DNA of 64,000 nt from Paenarthrobacter nitroguajacolicus. Its GTDB lineage: Bacteria > Actinomycetota > Actinomycetes > Actinomycetales > Micrococcaceae. Made by a program: the position numbers and the translations under genes. This document shows, one piece after another, positions 56,838-64,000 of the stretch. The notes under the pieces were generated by a model. That model did no database searches. It saw only the letters and a program-made list of their open reading frames with translations, and was not told the DNA's origin. The stretch spans positions 248,001 through 312,000 of the forward strand of contig NZ_VNFK01000006.1 in assembly GCF_007786235.1 (NCBI RefSeq), written 5' to 3'. Numbering within the stretch: position 1 is the stretch's first letter; the number at the start of each line of letters is the position of its first letter.

Positions 56838-58544
56838 CTAGCCGCGCAGCAGCGCGCGGTGCGCTTCCCGCCGTCGTGCTTGTTCGTCAGGGTCTGGAAC
56901 CGGCAGCGAAGCTATCAGCCGCTTGGTGTAGTCGTGCTGGGGCGAACCCATCACGTGGTTGCCGATCCCCTGCTCCACCAGCTGGCCTTTGTACAGCACG
57001 CCAACCCAGTGGGCCAACATATCCACCACCGCGAGGTCGTGGCTGATGAAGAGCGCCGCAAAGCCGAACTGCTCCTGGATGTCCTTGAACAAGTCCAGGA
57101 CCTTGGCCTGCACTGAAACGTCCAGTGCGGACGTGGGTTCGTCGGCGATCAGGAGGCGCGGGTTGAGCGCCAACGACCTCGCCAGGGAGGCGCGCTGCCG
57201 CTGCCCGCCGGAGAGCTCGTGCGGGTAGCGTTGCGCGTACGACGCCGGCAGCTGGACTGACTCGAGCAGCTCACCAACCTTCTTCCTCGCCTCAGCTGCG
57301 CTGGGCTTGGTGTGGATGATGAGCGGCTCGGCGACGCACTCACCGATGGTGAGATGCGGGTTGAACGACGCCGCCGGGTCCTGGAAAACGAAGCCGATGT
57401 CCTTCCGCAGTGGACGGAACGACCGCTCCTTGAAGTCCAGCATCTCGTAGCCAAGAACCTTCAGGCTGCCACCCGTGGTGCGCGTCAGTCCTGCAATGGC
57501 CCTGCCGATGGTGGACTTTCCGGAGCCGGACTCCCCGACGAGTCCGAACACTTCGTTCTCCGAGACCGTGAAGCTGACGTTGTCCACGGCCTTAAAACCG
57601 TTCCTGCCGAACCGCCCCGGGTATTCGATGGTGAGGTTCTTGGCTTCCACCAGGACCTGGCCGTCCTGGTGGAGCCGGCCCCGGGCACCCTCCGAGGCCG
57701 AATGACGGCCAAGGTGCGGCACGGCAGCCAGGAGCTTCCTGGTGTACTCCTGCCGAGGTTCGGCGAAGAGGGTCCTTGACGGGGCTTCCTCCACTACGTC
57801 GCCCTGGTACATCACCACGACGCGGTCAGCCAGGTCGGCAACCACACCCATGTTGTGCGTGATGAGCACAATCGATGTCCCATAGTTGTCCCTGAGGTCG
57901 CGGAGGAGCTGCAGGATTTCGGCTTGGACTGTGACATCCAGTGCAGTTGTGGGCTCATCTGCCACGATCAGCCCGGGGTTCAGGGCGAGCGCGGCAGCGA
58001 TGACCACACGTTGTTTCTGGCCGCCGGAGAACTGGTGCGGGTAGTAGTTAACCCGCGTTTCGGGATCAGGGATTCCCACCTTGCGCAGTGCCTCGGTGGC
58101 CCGTTTTTTGGCCTCTTTCGCGGAGACGCGGTGCCCGTCCGTTGAGTGCGCCCGGATACCTTCGGCGATCTGCCAGCCCACCGTAAACACCGGGTTCAGG
58201 GCTGTGGACGGTTCTTGGAACACCATGGCGACGTCGCGCCCGCGGATCTTTCGGAGCGTGGACTTGCTGACGCTGATCACGTTGTTGCCGTTGATGACCA
58301 CCGCGCCGGAACTGATGGCCGTTTCCGGGAGCAGGCCAAGAATGGTCTTGGCCGTCACTGTCTTGCCGGAGCCCGACTCCCCCACGATGGCAAGGACTTC
58401 ACCGGCTTTGACGTCAAGGCTGACGTCGCGCACTGCGTAGACGTCACCACCATCGGTTGCGAAGGTGACCTTCAGCCGGTCAACAGTGAGGACAGGCTGG
58501 GCGGAACCGGCGTCGTCGGAGATGTGTCCGAGGTTGGTGGTCAT
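56838..58544 (-). CDS. Peptide ABC transporter ATPase with two fused ABC domains (DppD-DppF type)
   Basis: The 568-residue protein carries two complete nucleotide-binding domains. The first has Walker A GESGSGKTVTA (about 55-65), signature FSGGQKQRV and Walker B LIVADEPTTALD; the second has GESGSGKSTIG (about 340-350), LSGGQRQRASLA and LLIADEPTSALD. Opp/Dpp-type C-terminal segments (HPYT-like tails EYTRKLLAAVPH and DYTKRLIASLPV) follow each. It energises import of short peptides through the two permeases encoded upstream; start overlaps the permease stop by four bases. Confidence 0.95.
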   Translation of the reverse strand: MTTNLGHISDDAGSAQPVLTVDRLKVTFATDGGDVYAVRDVSLDVKAGEVLAIVGESGSGKTVTAKTILGLLPETAISSGAVVINGNNVISVSKSTLRKIRGRDVAMVFQEPSTALNPVFTVGWQIAEGIRAHSTDGHRVSAKEAKKRATEALRKVGIPDPETRVNYYPHQFSGGQKQRVVIAAALALNPGLIVADEPTTALDVTVQAEILQLLRDLRDNYGTSIVLITHNMGVVADLADRVVVMYQGDVVEEAPSRTLFAEPRQEYTRKLLAAVPHLGRHSASEGARGRLHQDGQVLVEAKNLTIEYPGRFGRNGFKAVDNVSFTVSENEVFGLVGESGSGKSTIGRAIAGLTRTTGGSLKVLGYEMLDFKERSFRPLRKDIGFVFQDPAASFNPHLTIGECVAEPLIIHTKPSAAEARKKVGELLESVQLPASYAQRYPHELSGGQRQRASLARSLALNPRLLIADEPTSALDVSVQAKVLDLFKDIQEQFGFAALFISHDLAVVDMLAHWVGVLYKGQLVEQGIGNHVMGSPQHDYTKRLIASLPVPDPDEQARRREAHRALLRG

Positions 58545-59539
58545 GGCTTACCTGCCTCTGAAGGTGTTGACTGCGTTACTGGTGCTGCCGGGGTTCGACC
58601 GGCGCGCTTGCGTCCCCTGATCCGGGGATCGTTGAGGTCATTGATGCTTTCGCCCACCAGCGTCAGGCCAAGAACGGTGAGCACGATCGCGATGCCGGGG
58701 AAGACGCCTGTCCACCAAATGCCGGAGGAGGTATCAGCGAGCGCCTTGTTGAGGTCGAATCCCCACTCGGCGGCGGACGTCGGCTCGATGCCGAAGCCCA
58801 GGAAGCCCAGTCCGGCCAGCGTAAGGATCGCCTCGGAGGCGTTGAGGGTGAACATGAGCGGCAGGGTTCGTGTGGCGTTCTTGAAGATGTGCCGTCCGAT
58901 AATGCGCAGGCTGGACGCCCCCAGGACCTTGGCCGACTCGACGAACGGTTCGGCCTTGAGGCGGATGGTCTCGGCACGAATCACCCTGAAGTACTGCGGT
59001 ACGAACACCACGGTGATGGAGAAAGCACAAGAAAAGATGCCGCCCCAGAAGCTGGATTGTCCCCTGCTGATGACAATGGAAATGACGATCGCCAGGAGCA
59101 GGGTGGGGAAGGCGTAGATAGCGTCCGCCACCACAACCAGGATCCGGTCCAGCCAACCGCCGAAGTATCCGCTGAGCAGGCCGAGGGCAACGCCCAGGAA
59201 GAGGGACATGACCACGGACACCACGATGACCGCCAGGGCCGTCTGGGAACCCCAGATGACTCGCGACAGGACGTCGTAGCCGCCCACAGTGGTGCCCAGG
59301 AGGTGCTTGCCGCTTGGAGCCTCCTGGGTGGGGAAGGATCCCGACCCGTCGCTGAGCTGGGAGTAGCCGTACGGTGCGAGCAGTGGAGCGAAGATGCTGG
59401 TGAGGATAAATAGTCCGCTGAGGACTACTCCCACGATGAGCATGCCTCGCTGGAGGCCCACGCTCTTCTTAAGGTGCGAGACCACCGGGAGCCGGGAGAA
59501 GAGCGGCTGCCTTGGCGGCGTCAGTGCAGGAGTGCTCAT
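58541..59539 (-). CDS. Peptide ABC transporter permease, DppC type
   Basis: The start is ATG 59539 (MSTPALTPPRQPLFS), giving 332 residues; a longer frame exists but its N-terminal part is Arg/His-rich noise. There are six hydrophobic segments, a DppC-type N-terminal cytoplasmic part with FAPLLAPYGYSQL, and the ABC coupling loop EPFVESAKVLGASSLRIIGRHIFKN. Together with DppB it forms the membrane channel. A two-base gap separates it from dppB. Confidence 0.92.
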   Translation of the reverse strand: MSTPALTPPRQPLFSRLPVVSHLKKSVGLQRGMLIVGVVLSGLFILTSIFAPLLAPYGYSQLSDGSGSFPTQEAPSGKHLLGTTVGGYDVLSRVIWGSQTALAVIVVSVVMSLFLGVALGLLSGYFGGWLDRILVVVADAIYAFPTLLLAIVISIVISRGQSSFWGGIFSCAFSITVVFVPQYFRVIRAETIRLKAEPFVESAKVLGASSLRIIGRHIFKNATRTLPLMFTLNASEAILTLAGLGFLGFGIEPTSAAEWGFDLNKALADTSSGIWWTGVFPGIAIVLTVLGLTLVGESINDLNDPRIRGRKRAGRTPAAPVTQSTPSEAGKP

Positions 59540-59541
59540 GG

Positions 59542-60633
59542 TCAGTACCTCACTCGGGGGTCGATGAGCGCGGCGATAATGTCCACGATGAAGTTGGTGA
59601 CGGCAACGATGATCGCCAGCAACACAACGATGCCCTGAACGGCCACGAAGTCCCTGGCGTTCAGATACTGCACGAGTTGATACCCCAGCCCTTTCCATTC
59701 GAACGTGGTTTCCGTCAGGATGGCGCCGCCGAGCATCAGTGCGATCTGCAGGCCCATGACAGTGATGATGGGGATGAGCGCCGGCTTGTAGGCGTGCTTG
59801 GTCACCAGGCGGAACTCACTGACACCCCTGGAGCGCCCGGCCTCGACGTAGTCCTTCCCGAGCGTCCCAATGACGTTGGTGCGCACCAGGCGAAGGAACA
59901 CACCCGCGGTGAGCAAACCCAGGGCGATGGCCGGGAGGACTGCATGGGCGGCGATGTCTCCCAGCGCCGCGAAGTTTCCGCTGCGCAGCGCATCCAACCA
60001 GTAAATACCTGACGGCGCGGCAAGGGCACTCATGGCCAACTCCGTCCGAGTGGAGGCGCGGCCTGCTACCGGGAACCAGCCAAGCCACACGGAAAAGGTC
60101 AGCTTGAGCAGCAGTCCCGAGAAGAAGACGGGAGTGGCGTAGCAAAGGATCGCGAAGAACCTCAAGAGGGCATCGGGAGTCTTGTCCCGGTGTTGAGCAG
60201 CGATGAGTCCGAACGGGATGCCCACTGCAAGCGCCACGATCAGCGCGTTGATGGAAAGCTCCAAGGTGGCCGCGCCGAACGTGGTCAGTACTTCCACCAC
60301 GGGACGGCGGTCGGTAATGGTTGTGCCGAAGTTGCCGGTGATGAGCTGGCCAAGGTATTCGAAGTACTGGACCAGGACCGGCCGGTCGTAGCCGGCGTCA
60401 TGGATTCTCTGGGCCAGGACGTCCGGGGGCAGACGTCCCCCCTGCGATGCCGTGATGGGATCGCCGATGACCCTCATCAGGAAGAAGACCAGCGTCACAA
60501 GGATAAAAACCGTTGGAATGATCAGGAAGAACCTGACCACGATGTATCTGCCGAGGCCTCCCCCGGCTTTGGACTTGCTCTTGGGAGCAACGATGCCGGG
60601 TTCCGCCTCTGGCACCTCAATAAGTGTTGTCAT
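59542..60633 (-). CDS. Peptide ABC transporter permease, DppB type
   Basis: A 363-residue permease: first membrane segment at about 28-50 (RYIVVRFFLIIPTVFILV), RVIGDPITASQGG, and the coupling loop KDYVEAGRSRGVSEFRLVTKHAYKPALIP. The layout with a large loop after the first segment is typical of DppB/OppB. It lies downstream of the binding-protein gene behind two hairpins, which probably lower its expression relative to that protein. Confidence 0.93.
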   Translation of the reverse strand: MTTLIEVPEAEPGIVAPKSKSKAGGGLGRYIVVRFFLIIPTVFILVTLVFFLMRVIGDPITASQGGRLPPDVLAQRIHDAGYDRPVLVQYFEYLGQLITGNFGTTITDRRPVVEVLTTFGAATLELSINALIVALAVGIPFGLIAAQHRDKTPDALLRFFAILCYATPVFFSGLLLKLTFSVWLGWFPVAGRASTRTELAMSALAAPSGIYWLDALRSGNFAALGDIAAHAVLPAIALGLLTAGVFLRLVRTNVIGTLGKDYVEAGRSRGVSEFRLVTKHAYKPALIPIITVMGLQIALMLGGAILTETTFEWKGLGYQLVQYLNARDFVAVQGIVVLLAIIVAVTNFIVDIIAALIDPRVRY

Positions 60634-60682
60634 TTGTTACCTGCATTTCCTGCCCGTGGATTACGCGGGGTTGTCTCATGCG

Positions 60683-60741
60683 TGCTGACCACAGCCGTGG
60701 TCAGCAAAGGAGGCGGGACACCTGATCAGTGTCCCGCCTCC
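60683..60741 (-). terminator. Two adjacent hairpins between dppA- and dppB-like genes
   Basis: 60683-60706 is a perfect 10-bp stem with a 4-base loop, and 60709-60741 a perfect 13-bp stem with a 7-base loop. Neither is followed on the minus strand by a strong T run, so partial termination or mRNA 3'-end stabilisation is likely. Confidence 0.6.
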
Positions 60742-60752
60742 CCCGGGCGTAT

Positions 60753-62381
60753 TTACTTGGAAATAGTTCCGAGACGGAACTTGAAGGACGGATCCAGCGT
60801 CTTCTCGACGCCGTTCACGCCACTTCCGACCACCGCCACTTGAGCTCCCTGAAGAAGGGGCAGGGTGGAGATGTCCTTGGCCAGGGCGTTTTGGACATCC
60901 TTGATGGCAGACTCGCGGCTGGTCTTGTCAGCATCCGTCAGTTGCTTGGCGATGAGCTCGTTCACCGTCGGGTTGTTGTAGTGGTTCTTGAGGAAGCCAC
61001 CCTCGGGGAAGAACGGCGTGAGGTAGTTGTCAGCATCGCTGAAGTCCGGGAACCAACCGAACTGGAACAAGGGATACTCATCGGCGCGGCTGGCCTTGCT
61101 GTACGTGACCCACTCAGTGGATTGCAGGTTCACTGTGAAGAGACCCGACTTCTCCAGCTGCTCCTTGACCATGGCGTATTCGTCTCCGGATGATCCGCCA
61201 TAGTGATCGGGGTTGTACTGCAGGTTCAGTGCGACCGGTTCCGTGATGCCGGCATCCGTCAGGACTTTCTTGGCCTTGTCCAGGCTCGGTTTTCCGGCGT
61301 CACCATAGGCGTCCTTGAACGACTCGTTGGCGCCGAGGAATCCGCTCGGAACGTTGGAGTAGAGGGGCAGGTAAGTGCCCTTGTAAACCTGGTCGGCGAT
61401 CGCCTGACGGTCAACGAGGTTGGCCACGGCCTGGCGAACGGCGAGTGCCTTTGCAGGGTCCGCTCCCGCTGCCTTTGTTCCGTACGGCATGGTGTCGAAG
61501 TTGAACGTGATGTAGCGGATCTCGCCACCGGGCCCGGTGAGGACCTTGACCTTGGAGTCCTTCCGGAGATCGTCAATGTCGGTGGCGCTCAGGCTGCGGA
61601 AGGCAACGTCGATCGCTCCTTGCTGGATTTCCAGCTTCAGGTTGGTGGGGCTGGCGTAGTACTTGATGGTGGCTGCATCATTGGCCGGCTTTCCCAAAAC
61701 GCCTTGGTAGTCGGCGAAGGCCTTGAAGCTGACAAGTTCGTTCTTCTTGTAGCTGTCAATGGTGTACTGCCCGTAGAACGCATTCGCCTTGATGATCTCG
61801 TCATCCGACAGGACCTTGTCGGCCGGGAAGACTTCATCGTCCACGATCGGTGCGGCAGGGCTGCTGAGGATCTGGCTGAAGGTTTGGTCGTTGGCGTTCT
61901 TCAACTTGAACACCACCGTGGTTGCGTCGGGCGTGGTGACGCTCTCGATGTTGGTCAGCAGCGACGCGGGGCCGGCGGGATCGTTGATGGCTACCTGCCG
62001 GTCAAAGGAGAACTTAACGTCCTTGGAGTCCAGCGTGTGTCCGTTGGCCCATTTCAACCCTGATTTGAGCTTGACCGTGTATTCGGAGGGAGCCGTAAAT
62101 GACGACGACTCTGCGAGGTCCGGTACGGGCTCGGCTCCACCGGGCTTGGAGTTCAGGAGGAAGGAGTAGATCTGGTTCATCACCATGAATGAACCGTTGT
62201 CATAGGATCCTGCAGGGTCCAGGGACGTGACTTTATCAGTGGTGCCGTAGGCGATGGGGCCTGCGGCGGCCGGGGCGGACGATGAGCCGCCGCCGGACGG
62301 TCCCGTGCATGCCGTCAAGGCGAGCGCGGAAATGCCCGCCAGCGCGATAACGCCGTGCAGGGCCTTCTTGTTCAGTGCCAT
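60753..62381 (-). CDS. Peptide-binding lipoprotein (family 5 solute-binding protein, DppA type)
   Basis: The start is ATG 62381 with AGAAGG upstream, giving 542 residues; upstream in-frame codons lack a signal context. The signal peptide ends in the lipobox ALTAC (Cys about 25). Family 5 blocks include DPAGSYDNGSFMVMNQIYSFL, YTVKLKSGLKWANGHTLDSKDVKFSFDR and VRQAVANLVDRQAIADQVYKG. It captures extracellular peptides for the DppB-DppC-DppDF importer. It is the first and probably the most expressed gene of the operon. Confidence 0.94.
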   Translation of the reverse strand: MALNKKALHGVIALAGISALALTACTGPSGGGSSSAPAAAGPIAYGTTDKVTSLDPAGSYDNGSFMVMNQIYSFLLNSKPGGAEPVPDLAESSSFTAPSEYTVKLKSGLKWANGHTLDSKDVKFSFDRQVAINDPAGPASLLTNIESVTTPDATTVVFKLKNANDQTFSQILSSPAAPIVDDEVFPADKVLSDDEIIKANAFYGQYTIDSYKKNELVSFKAFADYQGVLGKPANDAATIKYYASPTNLKLEIQQGAIDVAFRSLSATDIDDLRKDSKVKVLTGPGGEIRYITFNFDTMPYGTKAAGADPAKALAVRQAVANLVDRQAIADQVYKGTYLPLYSNVPSGFLGANESFKDAYGDAGKPSLDKAKKVLTDAGITEPVALNLQYNPDHYGGSSGDEYAMVKEQLEKSGLFTVNLQSTEWVTYSKASRADEYPLFQFGWFPDFSDADNYLTPFFPEGGFLKNHYNNPTVNELIAKQLTDADKTSRESAIKDVQNALAKDISTLPLLQGAQVAVVGSGVNGVEKTLDPSFKFRLGTISK

Positions 62382-62484
62382 CTGGTGAACCTTCTGTTCG
62401 ATGGATTCGGCGCGCCGCCGTGGGATATTTGTGACGACGCACACTCTTAGTGCCTCGATTCAACCAGACTTAGAAGGCCGCGAA

Positions 62485-62498
62485 CCCACCATTTAGTG
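62485..62498 (-). promoter_or_regulatory. 14-bp motif shared with the ceramidase-like gene upstream region
   Basis: CACTAAATGGTGGG on the minus strand, identical to 5482-5495 and in the same orientation, 104 bases before the dppA-like start codon. Confidence 0.3.
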
Positions 62499-62571
62499 AT
62501 TTGAGACACAAAATTTACTTTCCAGTAGCTTCGACGTGGGGCTCGTGGACCATTGCCCGCTAGAAGGCTCG

Positions 62572-62587
62572 GGAATATTGTTATTCC
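62572..62587. promoter_or_regulatory. Operator-like palindrome before the metacaspase gene
   Basis: GGAATA-TTGT-TATTCC is an inverted repeat with perfect 6-bp arms, about 40 bases before the metacaspase ATG. It may be a regulator site; no regulator gene is adjacent. Confidence 0.35.
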
Positions 62588-62627
62588 GGGTGTTCAATCG
62601 CTGGATCACAGTTCGAAGGACAGGCAC

Positions 62628-63455
62628 ATGGACAAGGCAGCCCTCTGTGTAGGGATCAACAAATTCAAGTTCCTTCCGCAGTCCAGCTGGCTTCAAGGCT
62701 GCGTCAATGATGCCGAGGACTTGGCAGCCCTGTTGGAGGAAAGCTACGGCTTCCCAGCGGCCGGGATCACGGTGTTGAGGGATGCCAAAGCAGTGAAGAA
62801 GACGGTCTTGGCGGAAGTCACCAAACTGGTGGACGCCGCAGTCGCCGGTAAGTTGCAGCACATCGTCTTCACCTTCTCCAGCCATGGAACACAGATTCCC
62901 GACGTCGGCGGCGATGAGGAAGACAGCCTCGATGAGGCTTTCGCATGCTACGACATCAACAACGCGGGAGATGCATGGGATCCGGACACGGTGATCTCGG
63001 ACGACGAACTGGCAACGGTTTTCGCCCGACTGCCCGACGGGGTCCTCATGGATGTGGTGCTGGACACCTGCCATAGCGGTACCGGGTTGAAGTCCCTGGA
63101 CCTGCTTCCTGGCCGGCGGCCACGCTTCCTTCCGGCACCCACGCCACGGGCCGTCATCGCAAACGAGGACCTGGAGACCCGGACGCTGCGGGACATCGTC
63201 AAGGCGGCGAAGTTGTCGACACCGGTACTGATGGCCGCCTGCAGGTCCGACCAAACCGCAGCCGATGCCTTGATCGAGGGCCGGTACAACGGCGCATTCA
63301 CCTATCACTTCGTCAAATCCCTGCGGGGCGATGGCACCTTGGGACGGGCAGACATCCTGAAGCAGGTCAGTAAAGGACTGAAGGCCGGCGGATTCGACCA
63401 AGTGGCGCAATTGGAAGCCTCGAGGGCCGCACGCAAAGCGGCGTGGGGAGCCTGA
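62628..63455 (+). CDS. Type I metacaspase-like cysteine peptidase (peptidase C14)
   Basis: The start is ATG 62628 with AAGGA eight bases upstream, giving 275 residues. The caspase fold is clear: ALCVGINKFKF at the N-terminus, catalytic His86 in TFSSHGTQ, a Gly/Asp/Glu-rich loop GGDEEDSLDEAF after it, and catalytic Cys148 in VLDTCHSGTG. It is a stand-alone p20-p10 catalytic unit without signal peptide or sensor domain. Bacterial metacaspases cleave after basic residues and some act in abortive infection. The convergent partial gene, 10 bases away, may be a partner. Confidence 0.9.
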   Translation: MDKAALCVGINKFKFLPQSSWLQGCVNDAEDLAALLEESYGFPAAGITVLRDAKAVKKTVLAEVTKLVDAAVAGKLQHIVFTFSSHGTQIPDVGGDEEDSLDEAFACYDINNAGDAWDPDTVISDDELATVFARLPDGVLMDVVLDTCHSGTGLKSLDLLPGRRPRFLPAPTPRAVIANEDLETRTLRDIVKAAKLSTPVLMAACRSDQTAADALIEGRYNGAFTYHFVKSLRGDGTLGRADILKQVSKGLKAGGFDQVAQLEASRAARKAAWGA

Positions 63456-63465
63456 CTATTCTTTT

Positions 63466-64000
63466 CTAGTCTCCGGTGCCGTGGAACTTGTCCCGCACTC
63501 CCGACGACGCAGCCTCCTCCGCATCGTGGTTCTGATCGGAGCCAAACAATTGCCTTTGGCGTTCACGGTCCATCACCGGCTTCAGGGCGGCGTAGACCAG
63601 CCGGCCACCGGCGTCGAACCGCAGCAGCCCTCCCCCACGAATGTCCACATAGTCCCGCCGCGTCGTCAAGCCAAGGCGGACATTCGCTTCCCGCCGGCTC
63701 ATGCGAACAGTTTGGATGAAGGAAGCACCAATCTCCGAAATGATGAAGCCGTCCGGGGATACCCGCTCGGAAGTGCGCACACGCGTGGAACTCAGGGGCG
63801 TCCTCCGCTCAAGGCGCGCCGCATCCAGGAGCCGCGGGTTTTCCCAGACGAACCGCTGGACCTCCTGGGGGTCCGAACCAAGCGCCGAAAGTCGTATTGG
63901 ATACCGAAGTCCCTGATAGGTGTCCACACCGCTGATGTTGTTCATGGAGACCCGTCGGATGCCGATGGCCGAGAACTCCGACTGCAGCGCATCGCGGTAG
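63466..64000 (-). CDS. Unrecognised protein, C-terminal part only (N-terminus beyond right edge)
   Basis: The frame is open to the right edge, so at least 177 residues are visible and the ATG at 63945 is probably internal. The visible sequence contains GVDTYQGLRYPIRLSALG, a VWENPRLLDA segment, a DGFIISEIGASFIQTVRMSRREANVRLG stretch and a hydrophilic, Asp/Glu/Gln-rich end. There is no membrane segment or signal motif. I recognise no family. It converges on the metacaspase gene with a 10-base gap between stop codons. Confidence 0.6.
   Translation of the reverse strand, partial: YRDALQSEFSAIGIRRVSMNNISGVDTYQGLRYPIRLSALGSDPQEVQRFVWENPRLLDAARLERRTPLSSTRVRTSERVSPDGFIISEIGASFIQTVRMSRREANVRLGLTTRRDYVDIRGGGLLRFDAGGRLVYAALKPVMDRERQRQLFGSDQNHDAEEAASSGVRDKFHGTGD

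Overview
The window comes from a high-GC Gram-positive actinobacterium, most likely a member of the Micrococcaceae close to Arthrobacter or Paenarthrobacter. The markers are WhiB1, MtrA-MtrB-LpqB, the 180-kDa NAD-dependent glutamate dehydrogenase, PdtaS, Glf/GlfT2, and several secreted proteins with VCBS/FG-GAP repeats. This assignment rests on recognised protein families, not on a database search. No rRNA, tRNA, CRISPR array, insertion sequence or prophage was seen. No gap between genes exceeds 300 bases; the larger ones (about 190-250 bases) lie mostly upstream of genes and should carry their promoters.

Layout. 1-921 is the N-terminal part of a CpaF/TadA pilus ATPase. 1159-10658 is an accessory surface/secretome region: a secreted GH25 lysozyme-like protein, a ceramidase-like hydrolase, two paralogous lipoproteins, and a very large secreted beta-propeller/Ig/VCBS protein. 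A 106-nt near-perfect inverted repeat (one mismatch) brackets one lipoprotein gene. 10731-21991 is an envelope polysaccharide region, all on the minus strand. Its first transcribed part is a three-gene set for a UDP-diacetamido-uronic acid type sugar. Its second part is a galactofuranose polymer/export set (Glf, GlfT2, Wzm, Wzt, DUF6541, GtrA, GT2). 22187-26778 holds a large FHA-FtsK/SpoIIIE ATPase resembling type VII secretion EssC/EccC, without visible partners, and a small membrane protein. 27017-33733 has whiB1, pdtaS and gdh. 33786-35737 has a CpaE-like ATPase and a SAF/CpaB-like protein, partners expected for the CpaF at the left edge.

35893-48726 contains an HTH protein, a two-domain Sm-like protein, a LysM protein, a DUF6459 protein, then the minus-strand set mtrA-mtrB-lpqB-comF-hpf-ycaQ-like-secA. 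From whiB1/pdtaS to mtrA the gene content parallels the Rv3219-Rv3246c region of Mycobacterium tuberculosis as I recall it. 48949-54458 is a divergent operon for a membrane protein, DUF4129, DUF4350, MoxR ATPase and DUF58, followed by DUF4166. 55257-56684 has a MetE-like protein and chorismate mutase. 56838-62381 is a complete peptide ABC transporter (dppA-B-C and a fused DF). 62628-64000 has a type I metacaspase and, converging on it, an unrecognised protein cut by the right edge.

The most interesting signals are the possibly invertible lipoprotein segment and the chimeric N-terminus it gives the adjacent 1147-aa secreted protein; the upstream ORF plus hairpin in the whiB1 leader; the orphan EssC-like ATPase; the metacaspase and its partner; and a MetE-like protein that has lost its zinc ligands.
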